In this document: positions 8,545-16,087 of the stretch, in pieces
How positions within the stretch are numbered: the stretch's first letter is position 1
Layout: each line of letters opens with the position of its first letter
Assembly (NCBI GenBank): GCA_045647785.1
Contig: JAZRMU010000001.1
Location: forward strand, 1 to 44,129
Length of the DNA: 44,129 nt
DNA from: SIG565 sp045647785
GTDB taxonomy: Bacteria; Bacillota; Clostridia; Oscillospirales; Acutalibacteraceae
Reading direction: 5' to 3'
Translations under genes and position numbers: made by a program
The notes under the pieces: model-generated
Seen by the model: only the letters and a program-made list of their open reading frames with translations
What the model was told of the DNA's origin: nothing
Databases searched by the model: none

Positions 8545-9594
8545 TTAAGGGGTATCCTCGCGATAATAATCTATAAATATCACAAGACTTATAAAGGCGA
8601 TAAGCATACCAAAAAATCCAAACAGCTTAAGCCCTAAAAATATTATCAGCAAGGATAAAAGCGGTGGAATACCAAGCCTTGCACTTAAAATACGGGGTTC
8701 GAGTATATTTCGCAATATTGCTGTTATTAAATAGAGTACAGCTAGCATAATGCCAAGCTTTATATTTCCTGCTATAATAGCTATGACCGCCCAAGGAACA
8801 AGCACAATTCCCGCCCCAAGCACGGGCAGAGCGTCGACAAGCGAAATTACCGCGGCATAAAAAAACGGATTTTTAACACCTATTATCAAAAAGCCTATAG
8901 ACAGCTCTAAAAATGTTATAATGCACAGAGTGCCATACCCCTTTAGCATTCCTAAAATGTTTTTAAAGAGAATTTTTTTAATTTTTATTATACTTTTATG
9001 GTATTTTTCGGGGGTTACCGACAGGAAAAAGTGTCGTACTGCCCCGAAATCGCGTGCAAAATAAACACTTGCCATAACCGCTATTATAAGTCCAAAAAAG
9101 AAGGATGGCACGATTTTAGCAGCAAAGGAAACAGCGTCCGAAGCAAAGCTTGCAAGTAATGCCGCCGCCTTTTCGGCGATGTTTTGCGGCAAATTATTAA
9201 GCACTCCTTGAAGCTGTTCAGGTAATGCTGCAGTAATACTGCTGAAACGGTTAGAAAATGCCGCTGCCTTTTCGGCAGCCAGCGTTATAAGCGAGCTGAT
9301 GTTGCCCGTAACGCTCTGTATTGAGGAAATCCCATAAACTATAATTAAAGTGAGTCCAACACCCAGCACAAGGTAAATAAAGAGCGCTAAAAGCGCAGCA
9401 ACAGTACGGTTTCGGGCGTTCAGTTTTTTCGAAACCGTTTCGGCGGGTTTCTGCGCTAAAAAGCCCACCGCTACCGCCGCTATAAATGGTAGTAAAACCG
9501 CCAAAAGGTACTTATAAATCAAGTAAATAATACCTATGATTACTAGGTAGTAGGCTACATTTATCAAAAATTTGCTGCGAGAATTTTCCTCCAA
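8545..9594 (-). CDS. YtvI-like AI-2E family permease
   Basis: A polytopic membrane protein of about 350 residues in the AI-2E/UPF0118 (PerM) family, with about seven or eight transmembrane helices and the typical central soluble segment (residues about 75-150). The N-terminus (KFLINVAYYLVIIGIIYL) resembles the sporulation protein YtvI, and the sporulation setting of the window agrees, but the substrate of the family is not settled. Two adjacent TTG codons (9597 and 9594) follow AGAGGG; the second has the better spacing, so I start there. It is divergent from hom. Confidence 0.8.
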   Translation of the reverse strand: MEENSRSKFLINVAYYLVIIGIIYLIYKYLLAVLLPFIAAVAVGFLAQKPAETVSKKLNARNRTVAALLALFIYLVLGVGLTLIIVYGISSIQSVTGNISSLITLAAEKAAAFSNRFSSITAALPEQLQGVLNNLPQNIAEKAAALLASFASDAVSFAAKIVPSFFFGLIIAVMASVYFARDFGAVRHFFLSVTPEKYHKSIIKIKKILFKNILGMLKGYGTLCIITFLELSIGFLIIGVKNPFFYAAVISLVDALPVLGAGIVLVPWAVIAIIAGNIKLGIMLAVLYLITAILRNILEPRILSARLGIPPLLSLLIIFLGLKLFGFFGMLIAFISLVIFIDYYREDTP

Positions 9595-9723
9595 CAATAT
9601 CCCTCTTTTCCGGCTTACTCCTTTTTAGTTTCTCTTAAAAGCTAAATTATATTAAAAACTATTGAATTATTGATTTTTTTATGATAAACTATAATAAAAA
9701 TTCACTGCAAAGGATGATTACTG

Positions 9724-10947
9724 ATGGTAAATGTTGCAGTTATGGGCCACGGTGTTGTAGGCTCGGGCGTTGCCGAGGTATTACTAAACAACCGCGATAT
9801 AATAACAAAAAACGCAAAAACCGAAATTAATATTAAGCATATTCTGGATCTGCGTGAATTTGAAGGACTTTCCTACAGCGATAAATTCACCAAGAACTTT
9901 GAGGATATCGTAAATGATAACGATGTGCAAATCGTAGCCGAGGCTATGGGCGGTTTAGAGCCGGCTTATACCTTTGTTAAGCGCTGCTTGGAGGCTGGAA
10001 AAAGCGTTGTAACCTCTAATAAAGAGCTTGTTGCTACTAAAGGCGCAGAGCTGCTTCGTATTGCCAGAGATAAGAATGTAAATTTCTTGTTTGAAGCCAG
10101 CGTTGGTGGCGGTATACCAATTCTTCGACCGCTTTCACAGTGCCTTTCTGCTAATAAAATAACCGAAATCTTCGGTATACTAAACGGTACAACAAACTTC
10201 ATTTTAACCAAAATGATTTGCGACAACTTTAGCTTTGAGGATGCGCTGAAGCTAGCGCAGGATTTGGGCTATGCCGAGCGCATTCCCGATGCCGATGTTT
10301 TAGGACACGATGCCTGCCGCAAAATTTGCATTTTAGCATCTATTGCATTTGGCAAGCATGTGTATCCCGAATATGTTTCTACAAACGGTATTACCAACAT
10401 TACTTTAGATGATGTTGAATATGCCGATAAGCTGGGCTATGTTATAAAGCTTATCGCCCATGCTAAAGACCTTGAAAACGGTAAAATCGCAGCAACAGTT
10501 TACCCCGCCCTTGTATGCAAGGATAATATGTTAGCGGGTGTTCGCGATGTTTACAACGCGGTTACTGTTTGTGGCAACGCTGTTGGTGATACCTTCTTCT
10601 ATGGTAAGGGCGCAGGCAAGCTGCCTACAGCCAGCGCTGTTGTGGCCGATATTGTTGACTGCGCAAAGCACTTAACCGCGAGAAAGTATTTATATTGGGA
10701 AGACTCATCAGAAAATTTTGTTGAGGCAAAGGAAAATCTGGTTACAAGGCTTTATGTTAAGCTTAAGGGCACCGACAATGCTGCTGCCGATAAAATTAAA
10801 GCACTGTTCGGCGATGTTCAGCTACTTAACAACGCAGTCGCCAACGAAATCGTTTTCATAACAAATGAAGCGGTTGAAAAAGAACTTATCAATAAGCTTG
10901 GTGAATTAAATAATTACTCGGTTGATGCTGTTCTGAATGTAATATAA
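9724..10947 (+). CDS. hom: Homoserine dehydrogenase
   Basis: Reduces aspartate semialdehyde to homoserine with NAD(P)H, the branch point to threonine and methionine. The Rossmann motif GHGVVGSGVAE lies at residues 8-18; EASVGGGIPILRPL and GILNGTTNFIL are the catalytic and substrate-binding core; GYAERIPDADVLGHDACRK holds the catalytic Lys region. At 407 residues it is slightly shorter than the common ~430, with a compact C-terminal ACT-like regulatory domain (from about residue 338). It starts at ATG 9724 behind AAAGGATG. It is a single gene: no thrB, thrC or lysC beside it. A strong terminator follows at once. Confidence 0.95.
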   Translation: MVNVAVMGHGVVGSGVAEVLLNNRDIITKNAKTEINIKHILDLREFEGLSYSDKFTKNFEDIVNDNDVQIVAEAMGGLEPAYTFVKRCLEAGKSVVTSNKELVATKGAELLRIARDKNVNFLFEASVGGGIPILRPLSQCLSANKITEIFGILNGTTNFILTKMICDNFSFEDALKLAQDLGYAERIPDADVLGHDACRKICILASIAFGKHVYPEYVSTNGITNITLDDVEYADKLGYVIKLIAHAKDLENGKIAATVYPALVCKDNMLAGVRDVYNAVTVCGNAVGDTFFYGKGAGKLPTASAVVADIVDCAKHLTARKYLYWEDSSENFVEAKENLVTRLYVKLKGTDNAAADKIKALFGDVQLLNNAVANEIVFITNEAVEKELINKLGELNNYSVDAVLNVI

Positions 10948-10949
10948 AA

Positions 10950-10987
10950 TAACCCCCAAAGTGCTTGACACTTTGGGGTTATTTTTT
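10950..10987 (+). terminator. Rho-independent terminator of hom
   Basis: The inverted repeat AACCCCCAAAGTG / CACTTTGGGGTT with a short loop is followed by ATTTTTTT. It could also stop minus-strand transcripts coming from yunB. Confidence 0.9.
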
Positions 10988-10989
10988 TA

Positions 10990-11085
10990 ATGTTATAACT
11001 TTAACACTTCCATTCCCCTGCAACGCCTCGGTTGATTTATAAGAGATTACTTTGTTTAAGGCTTCATAACACAACTAATACCATT
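10990..11085 (-). pseudogene. Possible decayed or leaderless small coding segment
   Basis: Between hom and yunB the minus strand has an open run of 31 codons ending in TAA (translation begins LCYEALNKVISYKSTEAL and ends in SVKVITLKK). It is preceded by an in-frame TAG and then more coding-like codons (EKVSQTELFKWY). No SD or ATG is present; TTG would be the only start. It may be the worn end of a lost gene, or chance. Confidence 0.2.
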
Positions 11086-11117
11086 TAAATAATTCTGTTT
11101 GCGAAACTTTTTCAAAA

Positions 11118-11807
11118 TTATTTGGAAGCACTATAATCAAATATATCGCCTACCAAACCGTCCTCACCACGATTATAATTTTCAATAACATTGGTGTAGG
11201 CATCGGGTGTTACTCCAACCAACACCGTCTGTGCCGCTATAATACTGGTGTCAAGGTTAAACGGCGTTTTATACCAAGGAATTATAACAAACCCGTTAAT
11301 TTTAATTTTTATTATAATCTGGTGCAGTACCTGATTTATACCCGCTGCATAAAAATTACTTTCATAATCGGTTATAACAGTTGATACCATTTGCATTCTA
11401 AACTTAATTTGAGGTCCAACACCTAAAGTGTATTCATTTCCGAATAGAGTACCCATCGGCACAGCCAATGTATACCTTTCTTCTTCCGTTGTCTTTGCCG
11501 CAATACGCGAGCTTACCGCACTTTTAAGCTGATTAATTTTAACAACATCAATTTCCAGAGAGCTTATATCGCCATTTTCGTTTGTTGAAAGATGGACAAT
11601 ATCCTTATATGTAATTTCGCTTTCAGCTAAACATTCGCCAACAGCCTCATTAGCGGCATTAAAAAGCAGCGTTGTTGCCTGCTCTTCGGCATATTCAGCA
11701 ACAGTTTTCCTGATGCTAATGCTTGAGACACAGAAAAGCACTATAAGCACCGAAAGTGCCATACAAACTACGGCAAGCCGCACACGCATTCTACCCTTTT
11801 TACGCAA
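11118..11807 (-). CDS. yunB: Sporulation protein YunB
   Basis: A 229-residue protein with one N-terminal transmembrane helix (about residues 10-30) and an extracytoplasmic domain. The pattern TTLLFNAANEAVGECL, VPMGTLFGNEYTLGVGPQI and the C-terminal INQVLHQIIIKIKIN and VGVTPDAYTNV are characteristic of YunB. In Bacillus it is a sporulation gene of the mother-cell programme; its biochemical role is unknown. The start is either TTG 11807 behind GAGGGTG or ATG 11789; I prefer TTG because of its SD and because this genome uses that arrangement elsewhere. The SD lies within the 3' arm of a terminator-like hairpin (11815-11848). Confidence 0.9.
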   Translation of the reverse strand: MRKKGRMRVRLAVVCMALSVLIVLFCVSSISIRKTVAEYAEEQATTLLFNAANEAVGECLAESEITYKDIVHLSTNENGDISSLEIDVVKINQLKSAVSSRIAAKTTEEERYTLAVPMGTLFGNEYTLGVGPQIKFRMQMVSTVITDYESNFYAAGINQVLHQIIIKIKINGFVIIPWYKTPFNLDTSIIAAQTVLVGVTPDAYTNVIENYNRGEDGLVGDIFDYSASK

Positions 11808-11848
11808 AAAAACACCCTCTTTCCATAATACATTCTACGGAAAAAGGG
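11806..11848 (-). terminator. Terminator after the kinase gene, overlapping the yunB SD
   Basis: In the minus direction CCCUUUUUCC (11848-11839) pairs with GGAAAGAGGG (11824-11815), with one G-U, followed by UGUUUUUUU. It should end the kinase transcript. The 3' arm and U-run also hold the yunB SD and TTG start, so read-through transcripts would have yunB translation blocked. Confidence 0.7.
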
Positions 11849-11862
11849 CGATTCTGTTAAAT

Positions 11863-12486
11863 TTACAGCGCATTATTATGCTCAATAAATAGCTTAATTA
11901 CCTCTGCTACATTTTCAATACCTATGCGGGAATCAATACACAAATCATATGCTGTAGCATCGCCCCACTTAAGATCAGAAAAATAATTATAATAGCTGGC
12001 TCTCTTTTTATCGGCATTGCGAATAATACTCGATGCCTCGGCGCGCGAAATGTTTTCATACTCGCAAATACGATCAATTCTGCGCTCGATGTCGGTATGG
12101 ATAAATACAGACAACACATTTGGTCTGTCAGCCAAAATACTGTTAGCGCAGCGACCGACAAAAATACAGGATTCCTTTTCGGCGATATCCTTAATTATAT
12201 TAGCCTGCGCCGCAAAAACGCGATCTACAAGCGGAATTGAGGGAGTACCAAGTAACGAATTTTCAAAAGAATATGCCCCAAGCGACAAGGAATATAAAAA
12301 GCTGTTTGTTGGCTTTTCATCATATGCTTTTAGGATTTTCTCGCTAATTCCACTCTCCTTTGCGGCCAAATCAATAATCTCTTTATCATACATCTTAATG
12401 CCAAGCATTTTTGATAGCTCGCGTGCAACCTGATGACCGCCGCTACCGTACTGTCTGCCTATTGTTATTACGATTTTTTCGTTCAT
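11863..12486 (-). CDS. Cytidylate kinase-like family protein
   Basis: A 207-residue P-loop nucleotide kinase of the cytidylate kinase-like (AAA_26) family. The N-terminal Walker A is divergent (ITIGRQYGSGGHQVARELS), followed by YDKEIIDLAA, FVGRCAN and a lid-like segment with DIERRIDRI. The substrate is not known; this family is separate from the essential Cmk. The in-frame start at 12534 lies within the promoter region; ATG 12486 has AGGTGG at good spacing and gives MNEKIVITIGRQ, so I use it. Its promoter is at 12517-12545. A terminator separates it from yunB. Confidence 0.9.
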   Translation of the reverse strand: MNEKIVITIGRQYGSGGHQVARELSKMLGIKMYDKEIIDLAAKESGISEKILKAYDEKPTNSFLYSLSLGAYSFENSLLGTPSIPLVDRVFAAQANIIKDIAEKESCIFVGRCANSILADRPNVLSVFIHTDIERRIDRICEYENISRAEASSIIRNADKKRASYYNYFSDLKWGDATAYDLCIDSRIGIENVAEVIKLFIEHNNAL

Positions 12487-12516
12487 AATGGACACCACCT
12501 TTATTATTATGTATAT

Positions 12517-12545
12517 ATTATAAACTAAAAGCACCTAAATTTCAA
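12517..12545 (-). promoter_or_regulatory. Promoter of the cytidylate kinase-like gene
   Basis: TTGAAA (12540-12545) and TATAAT (12517-12522) on the minus strand, exactly 17 nt apart, about 30 nt upstream of ATG 12486. Confidence 0.75.
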
Positions 12546-12866
12546 TGTATTTTTGGCGAATTTTGCTAAACGCAATTTCAAAGCAACTACTTTTATAAAG
12601 TTTAACTCCTATATAAAAACTAAAATTCCGAACCCGACCGTTAGGTCGAATTCGGAATTTGGTGCAAGTGTTCATAATCAACCTTAAACGCGAGGTAGAG
12701 ATTATAAAAAAAGAAATTGCCAAAATTGGCATTTCACGAAATCCTATAAATTCGTCTGCGAAGCAGACACCGAACTTCTTCACTATTCACTATTACTTAT
12801 TACTTACAAAAATCCTCTATGCAAAACCGCAGAGAATAGTGAAAAGAGAATAGTGAAAAGTGAAAA
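12546..12866. repeat. Gene-free, hairpin-rich intergenic region, MITE-like
   Basis: No gene is supported here. It holds a string of inverted repeats: AAATTCCGAA/TTCGGAATTT with an inner CGACC/GGTCG (12623-12660), TGCCAAAATTGGCA (12718-12731) followed on the minus strand by a T-run, GTCTGC-GAA-GCAGAC (12754-12768), and an outer pair made of TTCACTATTC units (12779-12798) facing GAATAGTGAA units (12834-12857). Such TTCACTATT repeats often mark small dispersed non-coding elements in clostridial genomes, but only one copy is visible here. Confidence 0.5.
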
Positions 12867-12899
12867 TGTAAAATCCCCATTCTTACGAATGAGGATTTT
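12867..12899 (-). terminator. Terminator of tRNA-Leu
   Basis: AAATCCCCATTC / GAATGAGGATTT with a TTAC loop, one internal mismatch pair, and TTTTA beyond it on the minus strand. It abuts the tRNA CCA end. Confidence 0.75.
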
Positions 12900-12982
12900 T
12901 GGTGCGGGTGACAGGACTTGAACCTGCACGCGTGAGCGCTAGCTCCTAAGGCTAGTGCGTCTGCCAATTCCGCCACACCCGC
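12900..12982 (-). tRNA. tRNA-Leu (anticodon UAG)
   Basis: The minus-strand transcript begins GCGGGTGTGGCGGAATTGGC and ends with an encoded CCA (12900-12902). The acceptor GCGGGTG pairs with CACCCGC. The anticodon stem CTAGC/GCTAG holds the loop CTTAGGA, giving anticodon UAG, which reads CUN leucine codons. The T-arm has TTCAAGT and the variable arm is long (CGCTCACGCG), as expected of class II leucine tRNA. It is transcribed from a strong promoter at 13216-13244 through a leader of more than 200 nt. Confidence 0.95.
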
Positions 12983-13025
12983 ATATTAACATATTCTATT
13001 TATGGCAGCCGCACTTCGTGCAACA
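12961..13025. repeat. 65-bp direct repeat, copy 1 (tRNA 5' end plus flank)
   Basis: Identical base for base to 13131-13195; the two start points are 170 bp apart. It includes the first 22 nt of tRNA-Leu and 43 bp upstream of it, with the small hairpin GCAC-GAA-GTGC. Confidence 0.9.
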
Positions 13026-13130
13026 CCTACGGTGCCCGAAATTTTTTAAGCCTTGGAGCGGCTTAAAATTTCGACCGTTTCGTTTTTTCTGCCCGCGCTG
13101 TTTCTCGCGCTGCGAGCGCGCGGCCGAAAA
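13026..13130. repeat. Spacer between the direct repeats, structured and GC-rich in part
   Basis: A 105-bp segment with an imperfect inverted repeat (CGAAATTTTTTAAGCC against GGCTTAAAATTTCG, 13038-13073) and a GC-rich hairpin (CTCGC-GCT-GCGAG, about 13104-13116). No convincing coding frame. Together with one repeat copy it forms a 170-bp unit, present about 1.4 times. Confidence 0.6.
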
Positions 13131-13152
13131 CTGCCAATTCCGCCACACCCGC
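13131..13152 (-). pseudogene. Truncated tRNA-Leu 5' fragment
   Basis: The first 22 nt of tRNA-Leu(UAG), as far as the D-loop (GCGGGTGTGGCGGAATTGGC and two more bases), lie here without the rest of the gene. The fragment is upstream of, and in the same orientation as, the intact tRNA, inside its leader. Confidence 0.85.
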
Positions 13153-13195
13153 ATATTAACATATTCTATTTATGGCAGCCGCACTTCGTGCAACA
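13131..13195. repeat. 65-bp direct repeat, copy 2
   Basis: Exact copy of 12961-13025. On the minus strand it lies upstream of copy 1, so the tRNA precursor RNA carries the same sequence twice. Confidence 0.9.
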
Positions 13196-13215
13196 ACCAA
13201 TAGACCAACAATATT

Positions 13216-13244
13216 ATTTTACCCTAAATGAGATGAATTGTCAA
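13216..13244 (-). promoter_or_regulatory. Promoter of tRNA-Leu
   Basis: Consensus TTGACA (13239-13244) and TAAAAT (13216-13221) on the minus strand, 17-nt spacer. Transcription should begin near 13209, upstream of both repeat copies. Confidence 0.8.
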
Positions 13245-13246
13245 GT

Positions 13247-13283
13247 TAAAAAATCCAAAGAGTAAAAACTCTTTGGATTTTCT
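13247..13283 (-). terminator. Terminator of the phosphoesterase operon
   Basis: AAAATCCAAAGAGT / ACTCTTTGGATTTT, a perfect 14-bp stem, with U-rich flanks on both sides. It lies just after the stop of the second phosphoesterase and just before the tRNA promoter. Confidence 0.9.
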
Positions 13284-13284
13284 T

Positions 13285-14466
13285 TTACTCAATATTAATT
13301 ACTGTTATATAGCCCTCTGCCGATGTCGCGGTTTGAAGAACTATTTGCGGAATAACGGCATTAACCTTGGCGCCGTCCTTTTCGTAGGTCGCCTTAATTT
13401 CGGTATAATAATTTTGGTGCAGATGACCTGCAAACACGCCACGAACAACATCAGCATTGTTTGTTATGAGATTATATACTTTTTTTGTAACATCATCTGA
13501 ATTGGATTTGCTACCGCCTATATAATTTTTATAAAAATTTTCGTAATTATTTCCACCGGTAATTGGCACAACACGCGCTTGAGCAGTATCTCCCGTGGCA
13601 ACGGGCTCGTGTTGGAAAATAAGAATTACAAGATTGTTTTCTCTAGCATACTTAATATCTGCAGCAAGCTTTTCAGCCTGTGTGCCGTAATATTTGCTTT
13701 GACCATTATTGAGCTGAACTAGCATTACACGGTCTTTAACTATTTTATTTGAATAATGAACATCGTGCTGCCAGCCTGACTGCAAAATATCGAAACGCGA
13801 TTCAAGAGTTGTATTATCCTTAACATAGCTCTCCATAACGCGTGTTGCATCGTGTCCGCCAAGGGGCATTATAACCTTATCTCCAAGCACATCCCAAATA
13901 TGCTCTTTGATTAAATCGAGCGAACCCCAAGTAAGATAGTCAATATTATCGCCTGTCAAAGCAACTGCATCAAATTTTTTGCCGATTTCTATCACTCTTT
14001 TTGCATTTGGAACGGTAGACTCATCGCGGAAGCCCTTGCGATATTTTCGGGTATCCATTATAGCGGGATTTTGCTCTGCATTATCGCGGTCGCTCATTTT
14101 ATTAAAATGAAAATCGGTTGCTTGCATTATATTTACTGTCTCACCCGGCTTCTGCGCCTTGATGCCTATATAACGCACCTGCACTCCATTTTCATCAATA
14201 CGGAACATATGGGTGCTGGGGTCTGCCTCGCTGCCAACCACTTTTGTAACCTTTGGGTTACCAAGAGCTTTTAAAACATTGGCATAAAGTGCTTCCCCTG
14301 ATATACTGCTGCCATCAAAATCTCCGCCGGTATTATTAGAGCTGCTGTTATTAGCTCCAACATCTACAGATGGATTTTCACCACCGCTGTTTTCATTATT
14401 GCCGCCGCAGGCTGCAAGTGAAAACACTAAAAACAAGCACAAGATTATGCTTAAAGTTTTTTTCAT
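13285..14466 (-). CDS. Calcineurin-like phosphoesterase lipoprotein A (altered GNH motif)
   Basis: A 393-residue lipoprotein: signal peptide with lipobox SLAACGG, an Asn/Ser/Gly linker, then a metallophosphoesterase domain. Motifs in order: TDFHFN (D-x-H), LTGDNIDYLTWGS (GD-x2-D), PLGGHDATR, FQHEPV and AGHLHQN (GHxH). The third motif should be GNH(E/D); here the metal-ligand Asn is Gly. This may weaken or change activity. The protein should sit on the outer face of the membrane. It is a paralog of the next gene, 9 nt away, and closes the operon. The substrate is unknown; related purple-acid-like enzymes act on phosphoesters. SD AGAGGTG. Confidence 0.85.
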   Translation of the reverse strand: MKKTLSIILCLFLVFSLAACGGNNENSGGENPSVDVGANNSSSNNTGGDFDGSSISGEALYANVLKALGNPKVTKVVGSEADPSTHMFRIDENGVQVRYIGIKAQKPGETVNIMQATDFHFNKMSDRDNAEQNPAIMDTRKYRKGFRDESTVPNAKRVIEIGKKFDAVALTGDNIDYLTWGSLDLIKEHIWDVLGDKVIMPLGGHDATRVMESYVKDNTTLESRFDILQSGWQHDVHYSNKIVKDRVMLVQLNNGQSKYYGTQAEKLAADIKYARENNLVILIFQHEPVATGDTAQARVVPITGGNNYENFYKNYIGGSKSNSDDVTKKVYNLITNNADVVRGVFAGHLHQNYYTEIKATYEKDGAKVNAVIPQIVLQTATSAEGYITVINIE

Positions 14467-14475
14467 ATTACACCT

Positions 14476-15582
14476 CTATTTAACAGTTATTGATAAAAAA
14501 TGACCGTTAGTATTAAACGCTTGGTTGAGTACTACCTGCGGTATAACAGTTTCGGTTTTGATACCGTCCCTTTCATAGGTTGCGGGGATTTCAACCAGAA
14601 AATCATAGTGAAGATGTCCGCAGAACACACCGCGAATAACGTCAGCATTGGTTGTGATTAAATTATACACTTTTTTAGTAGCACTATCTAAATTAGAGCC
14701 GACAGCGCCGATTTGCTTTGAATAAAAATTCTCGCCGTGAATTGTGCCACTTAAGACCAGAGGCATTATATAGCTATCCTTTGGATTTCGGGTTGATAGT
14801 GGTATATGCTGGAATATAAGCACAGTAAGCCCCTGCTCGCGCGCCTTTTTAATGTCGGCTTCGAGCTGCTCGGCCTGTCCGCTTAAATATTTACCTCGGC
14901 TATTATCCATCTGAATAAGCAAAACACGGTTCTTAATTAGCAATGAAGCGTAATGTAAATCGTGATTCCAATATTTCTTTAAAATTTCCAGACGGGATTC
15001 AAGTGTTGTTGGGTCGGCTACAGTTCCCGTCATTTGTCTTGTTGCCTCGTGGTTTCCGAGGCAGACTAAAAGCTTATCGATTTTATCGAATAAATTTTCT
15101 TTTAATAGTTCAAGTGAGCCATAGGTAAGATAATCGATATTATCTCCCGTTGCTACAACAGCATCATAATACTTTGCATAATCCAGCACCGCTTGAGTTT
15201 TAGGAACGGTTACCCCATCTCGACAATATTCGCGGTTTTCATAAGAACTCATAACCACCGGATTATTCTCTTGCCGGTCGCGCTCATTAAGAGAGTTGAA
15301 ATGCATATCGGTGAGCTGCATTATATTAACCTGCTCACCTTTACTTACGCCCTCAATTTCAATATATCTTACCTGAACACCTGTATCCTTAACCCTTAAT
15401 ATATGGCAAAATGGATTTTGACTTATAGGCTCGGTTTCTGGAGAGCCTATAACCTCCACTGTCTTTTCATAAACGGTTTTTTCGGGAACAGCGGGTTCGG
15501 GTTCGTTACTTGTGGTGGATTTGCATGCCGCAAGAGAGAAAGACAGCGTTACAACTAAAAATAAACTGACTAATCTTTTCAT
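14476..15582 (-). CDS. Calcineurin-like phosphoesterase lipoprotein B
   Basis: A 368-residue paralog of lipoprotein A with lipobox SLAACKS and an intact metal site: TDMHFN, ATGDNIDYLTYGS, LGNHEATR, FQHIPL and GHLHYD. The two share the domain order and many segments (KKVYNLIT, VIRGVF, the GENFY/YENFY region). A secreted, membrane-anchored phosphoesterase is the likely role; the substrate is unknown. Its ATG is only 2 nt after the stop of the disordered lipoprotein gene and has no SD, so its translation probably depends on ribosomes finishing that gene. Confidence 0.88.
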   Translation of the reverse strand: MKRLVSLFLVVTLSFSLAACKSTTSNEPEPAVPEKTVYEKTVEVIGSPETEPISQNPFCHILRVKDTGVQVRYIEIEGVSKGEQVNIMQLTDMHFNSLNERDRQENNPVVMSSYENREYCRDGVTVPKTQAVLDYAKYYDAVVATGDNIDYLTYGSLELLKENLFDKIDKLLVCLGNHEATRQMTGTVADPTTLESRLEILKKYWNHDLHYASLLIKNRVLLIQMDNSRGKYLSGQAEQLEADIKKAREQGLTVLIFQHIPLSTRNPKDSYIMPLVLSGTIHGENFYSKQIGAVGSNLDSATKKVYNLITTNADVIRGVFCGHLHYDFLVEIPATYERDGIKTETVIPQVVLNQAFNTNGHFLSITVK

Positions 15583-15584
15583 TT

Positions 15585-16052
15585 TTAAAGAGGATATGTA
15601 CCGGAATATCCATCAGAAGGATTTGTGGGTATAATTTCGTCGCCGCCTGCACTGCCACTACCGTTATTACCGTTATCCTCATTTCCGCCTTGGCTGCCCT
15701 GCTCGCCACCTTGGTTACCCTGTGCGCCGTCATTGCCGCTTGATGGTCCAGCGGGTGGGGTATTGTTCCCCGCGCCACTCTGTGTATTATCGGTAGGGGT
15801 ATCGGGCGAAACGGTGGTATTTCCACTGCCTGTTCCATCGGAAGGTGTGGTTGCGCCTTGAGATGCAGAGCCACCGATTTCGGGAGTCTCCACTTCAGTA
15901 TTTCCGTTGCCGGGATTTTCCTCGCCGCCTACAATCTGCTCGCCACCAAGATTTGAAGAATTATCATTCTCCTTACCTTTGCAGCCACTAAAAGCAAACA
16001 CAAGAGAAAGCGAAATTAATAGTGCTAACAAGCAATATAACAATTTTTTCAT
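15585..16052 (-). CDS. Disordered Gly/Ser/Asn-rich lipoprotein ending in YSGTYPL
   Basis: A 155-residue lipoprotein: signal peptide with lipobox FSGCKG, then about 110 residues of Gly, Asn, Ser, Gln, Thr, Pro and acidic residues, and a more ordered tail (DEIIPTNPSDGYSGTYPL). The middle is presumably an extended tether. The tail matches the end of the 39-residue peptide at 16157-16276 (YSxTYPL, with acidic residues before it), which suggests shared ancestry or a shared recognition site. First gene of the operon, with SD GGAGG and promoter at 16088-16116. Unknown function. Confidence 0.8.
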   Translation of the reverse strand: MKKLLYCLLALLISLSLVFAFSGCKGKENDNSSNLGGEQIVGGEENPGNGNTEVETPEIGGSASQGATTPSDGTGSGNTTVSPDTPTDNTQSGAGNNTPPAGPSSGNDGAQGNQGGEQGSQGGNEDNGNNGSGSAGGDEIIPTNPSDGYSGTYPL

Positions 16053-16087
16053 AACTAACCTCCAATAGACGTAAAATTTATGATTCT

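Noticed and set aside
12535..12783. Minus-strand 82-codon ORF upstream of the cytidylate kinase-like gene
   Set aside because: It has no SD, spans several hairpins and contains the -35 region of the kinase promoter.
12961..13195. Two-copy direct repeat considered as a CRISPR array or att sites
   Set aside because: Only two 65-bp copies with a 105-bp spacer, and no cas or integrase gene nearby; it is a partial tRNA duplication.
12955..13265. Plus-strand ORFs in the tRNA region
   Set aside because: They read the antisense of the tRNA and of the duplicated 65-bp repeat; the identical peptide pieces come from the DNA repeat.
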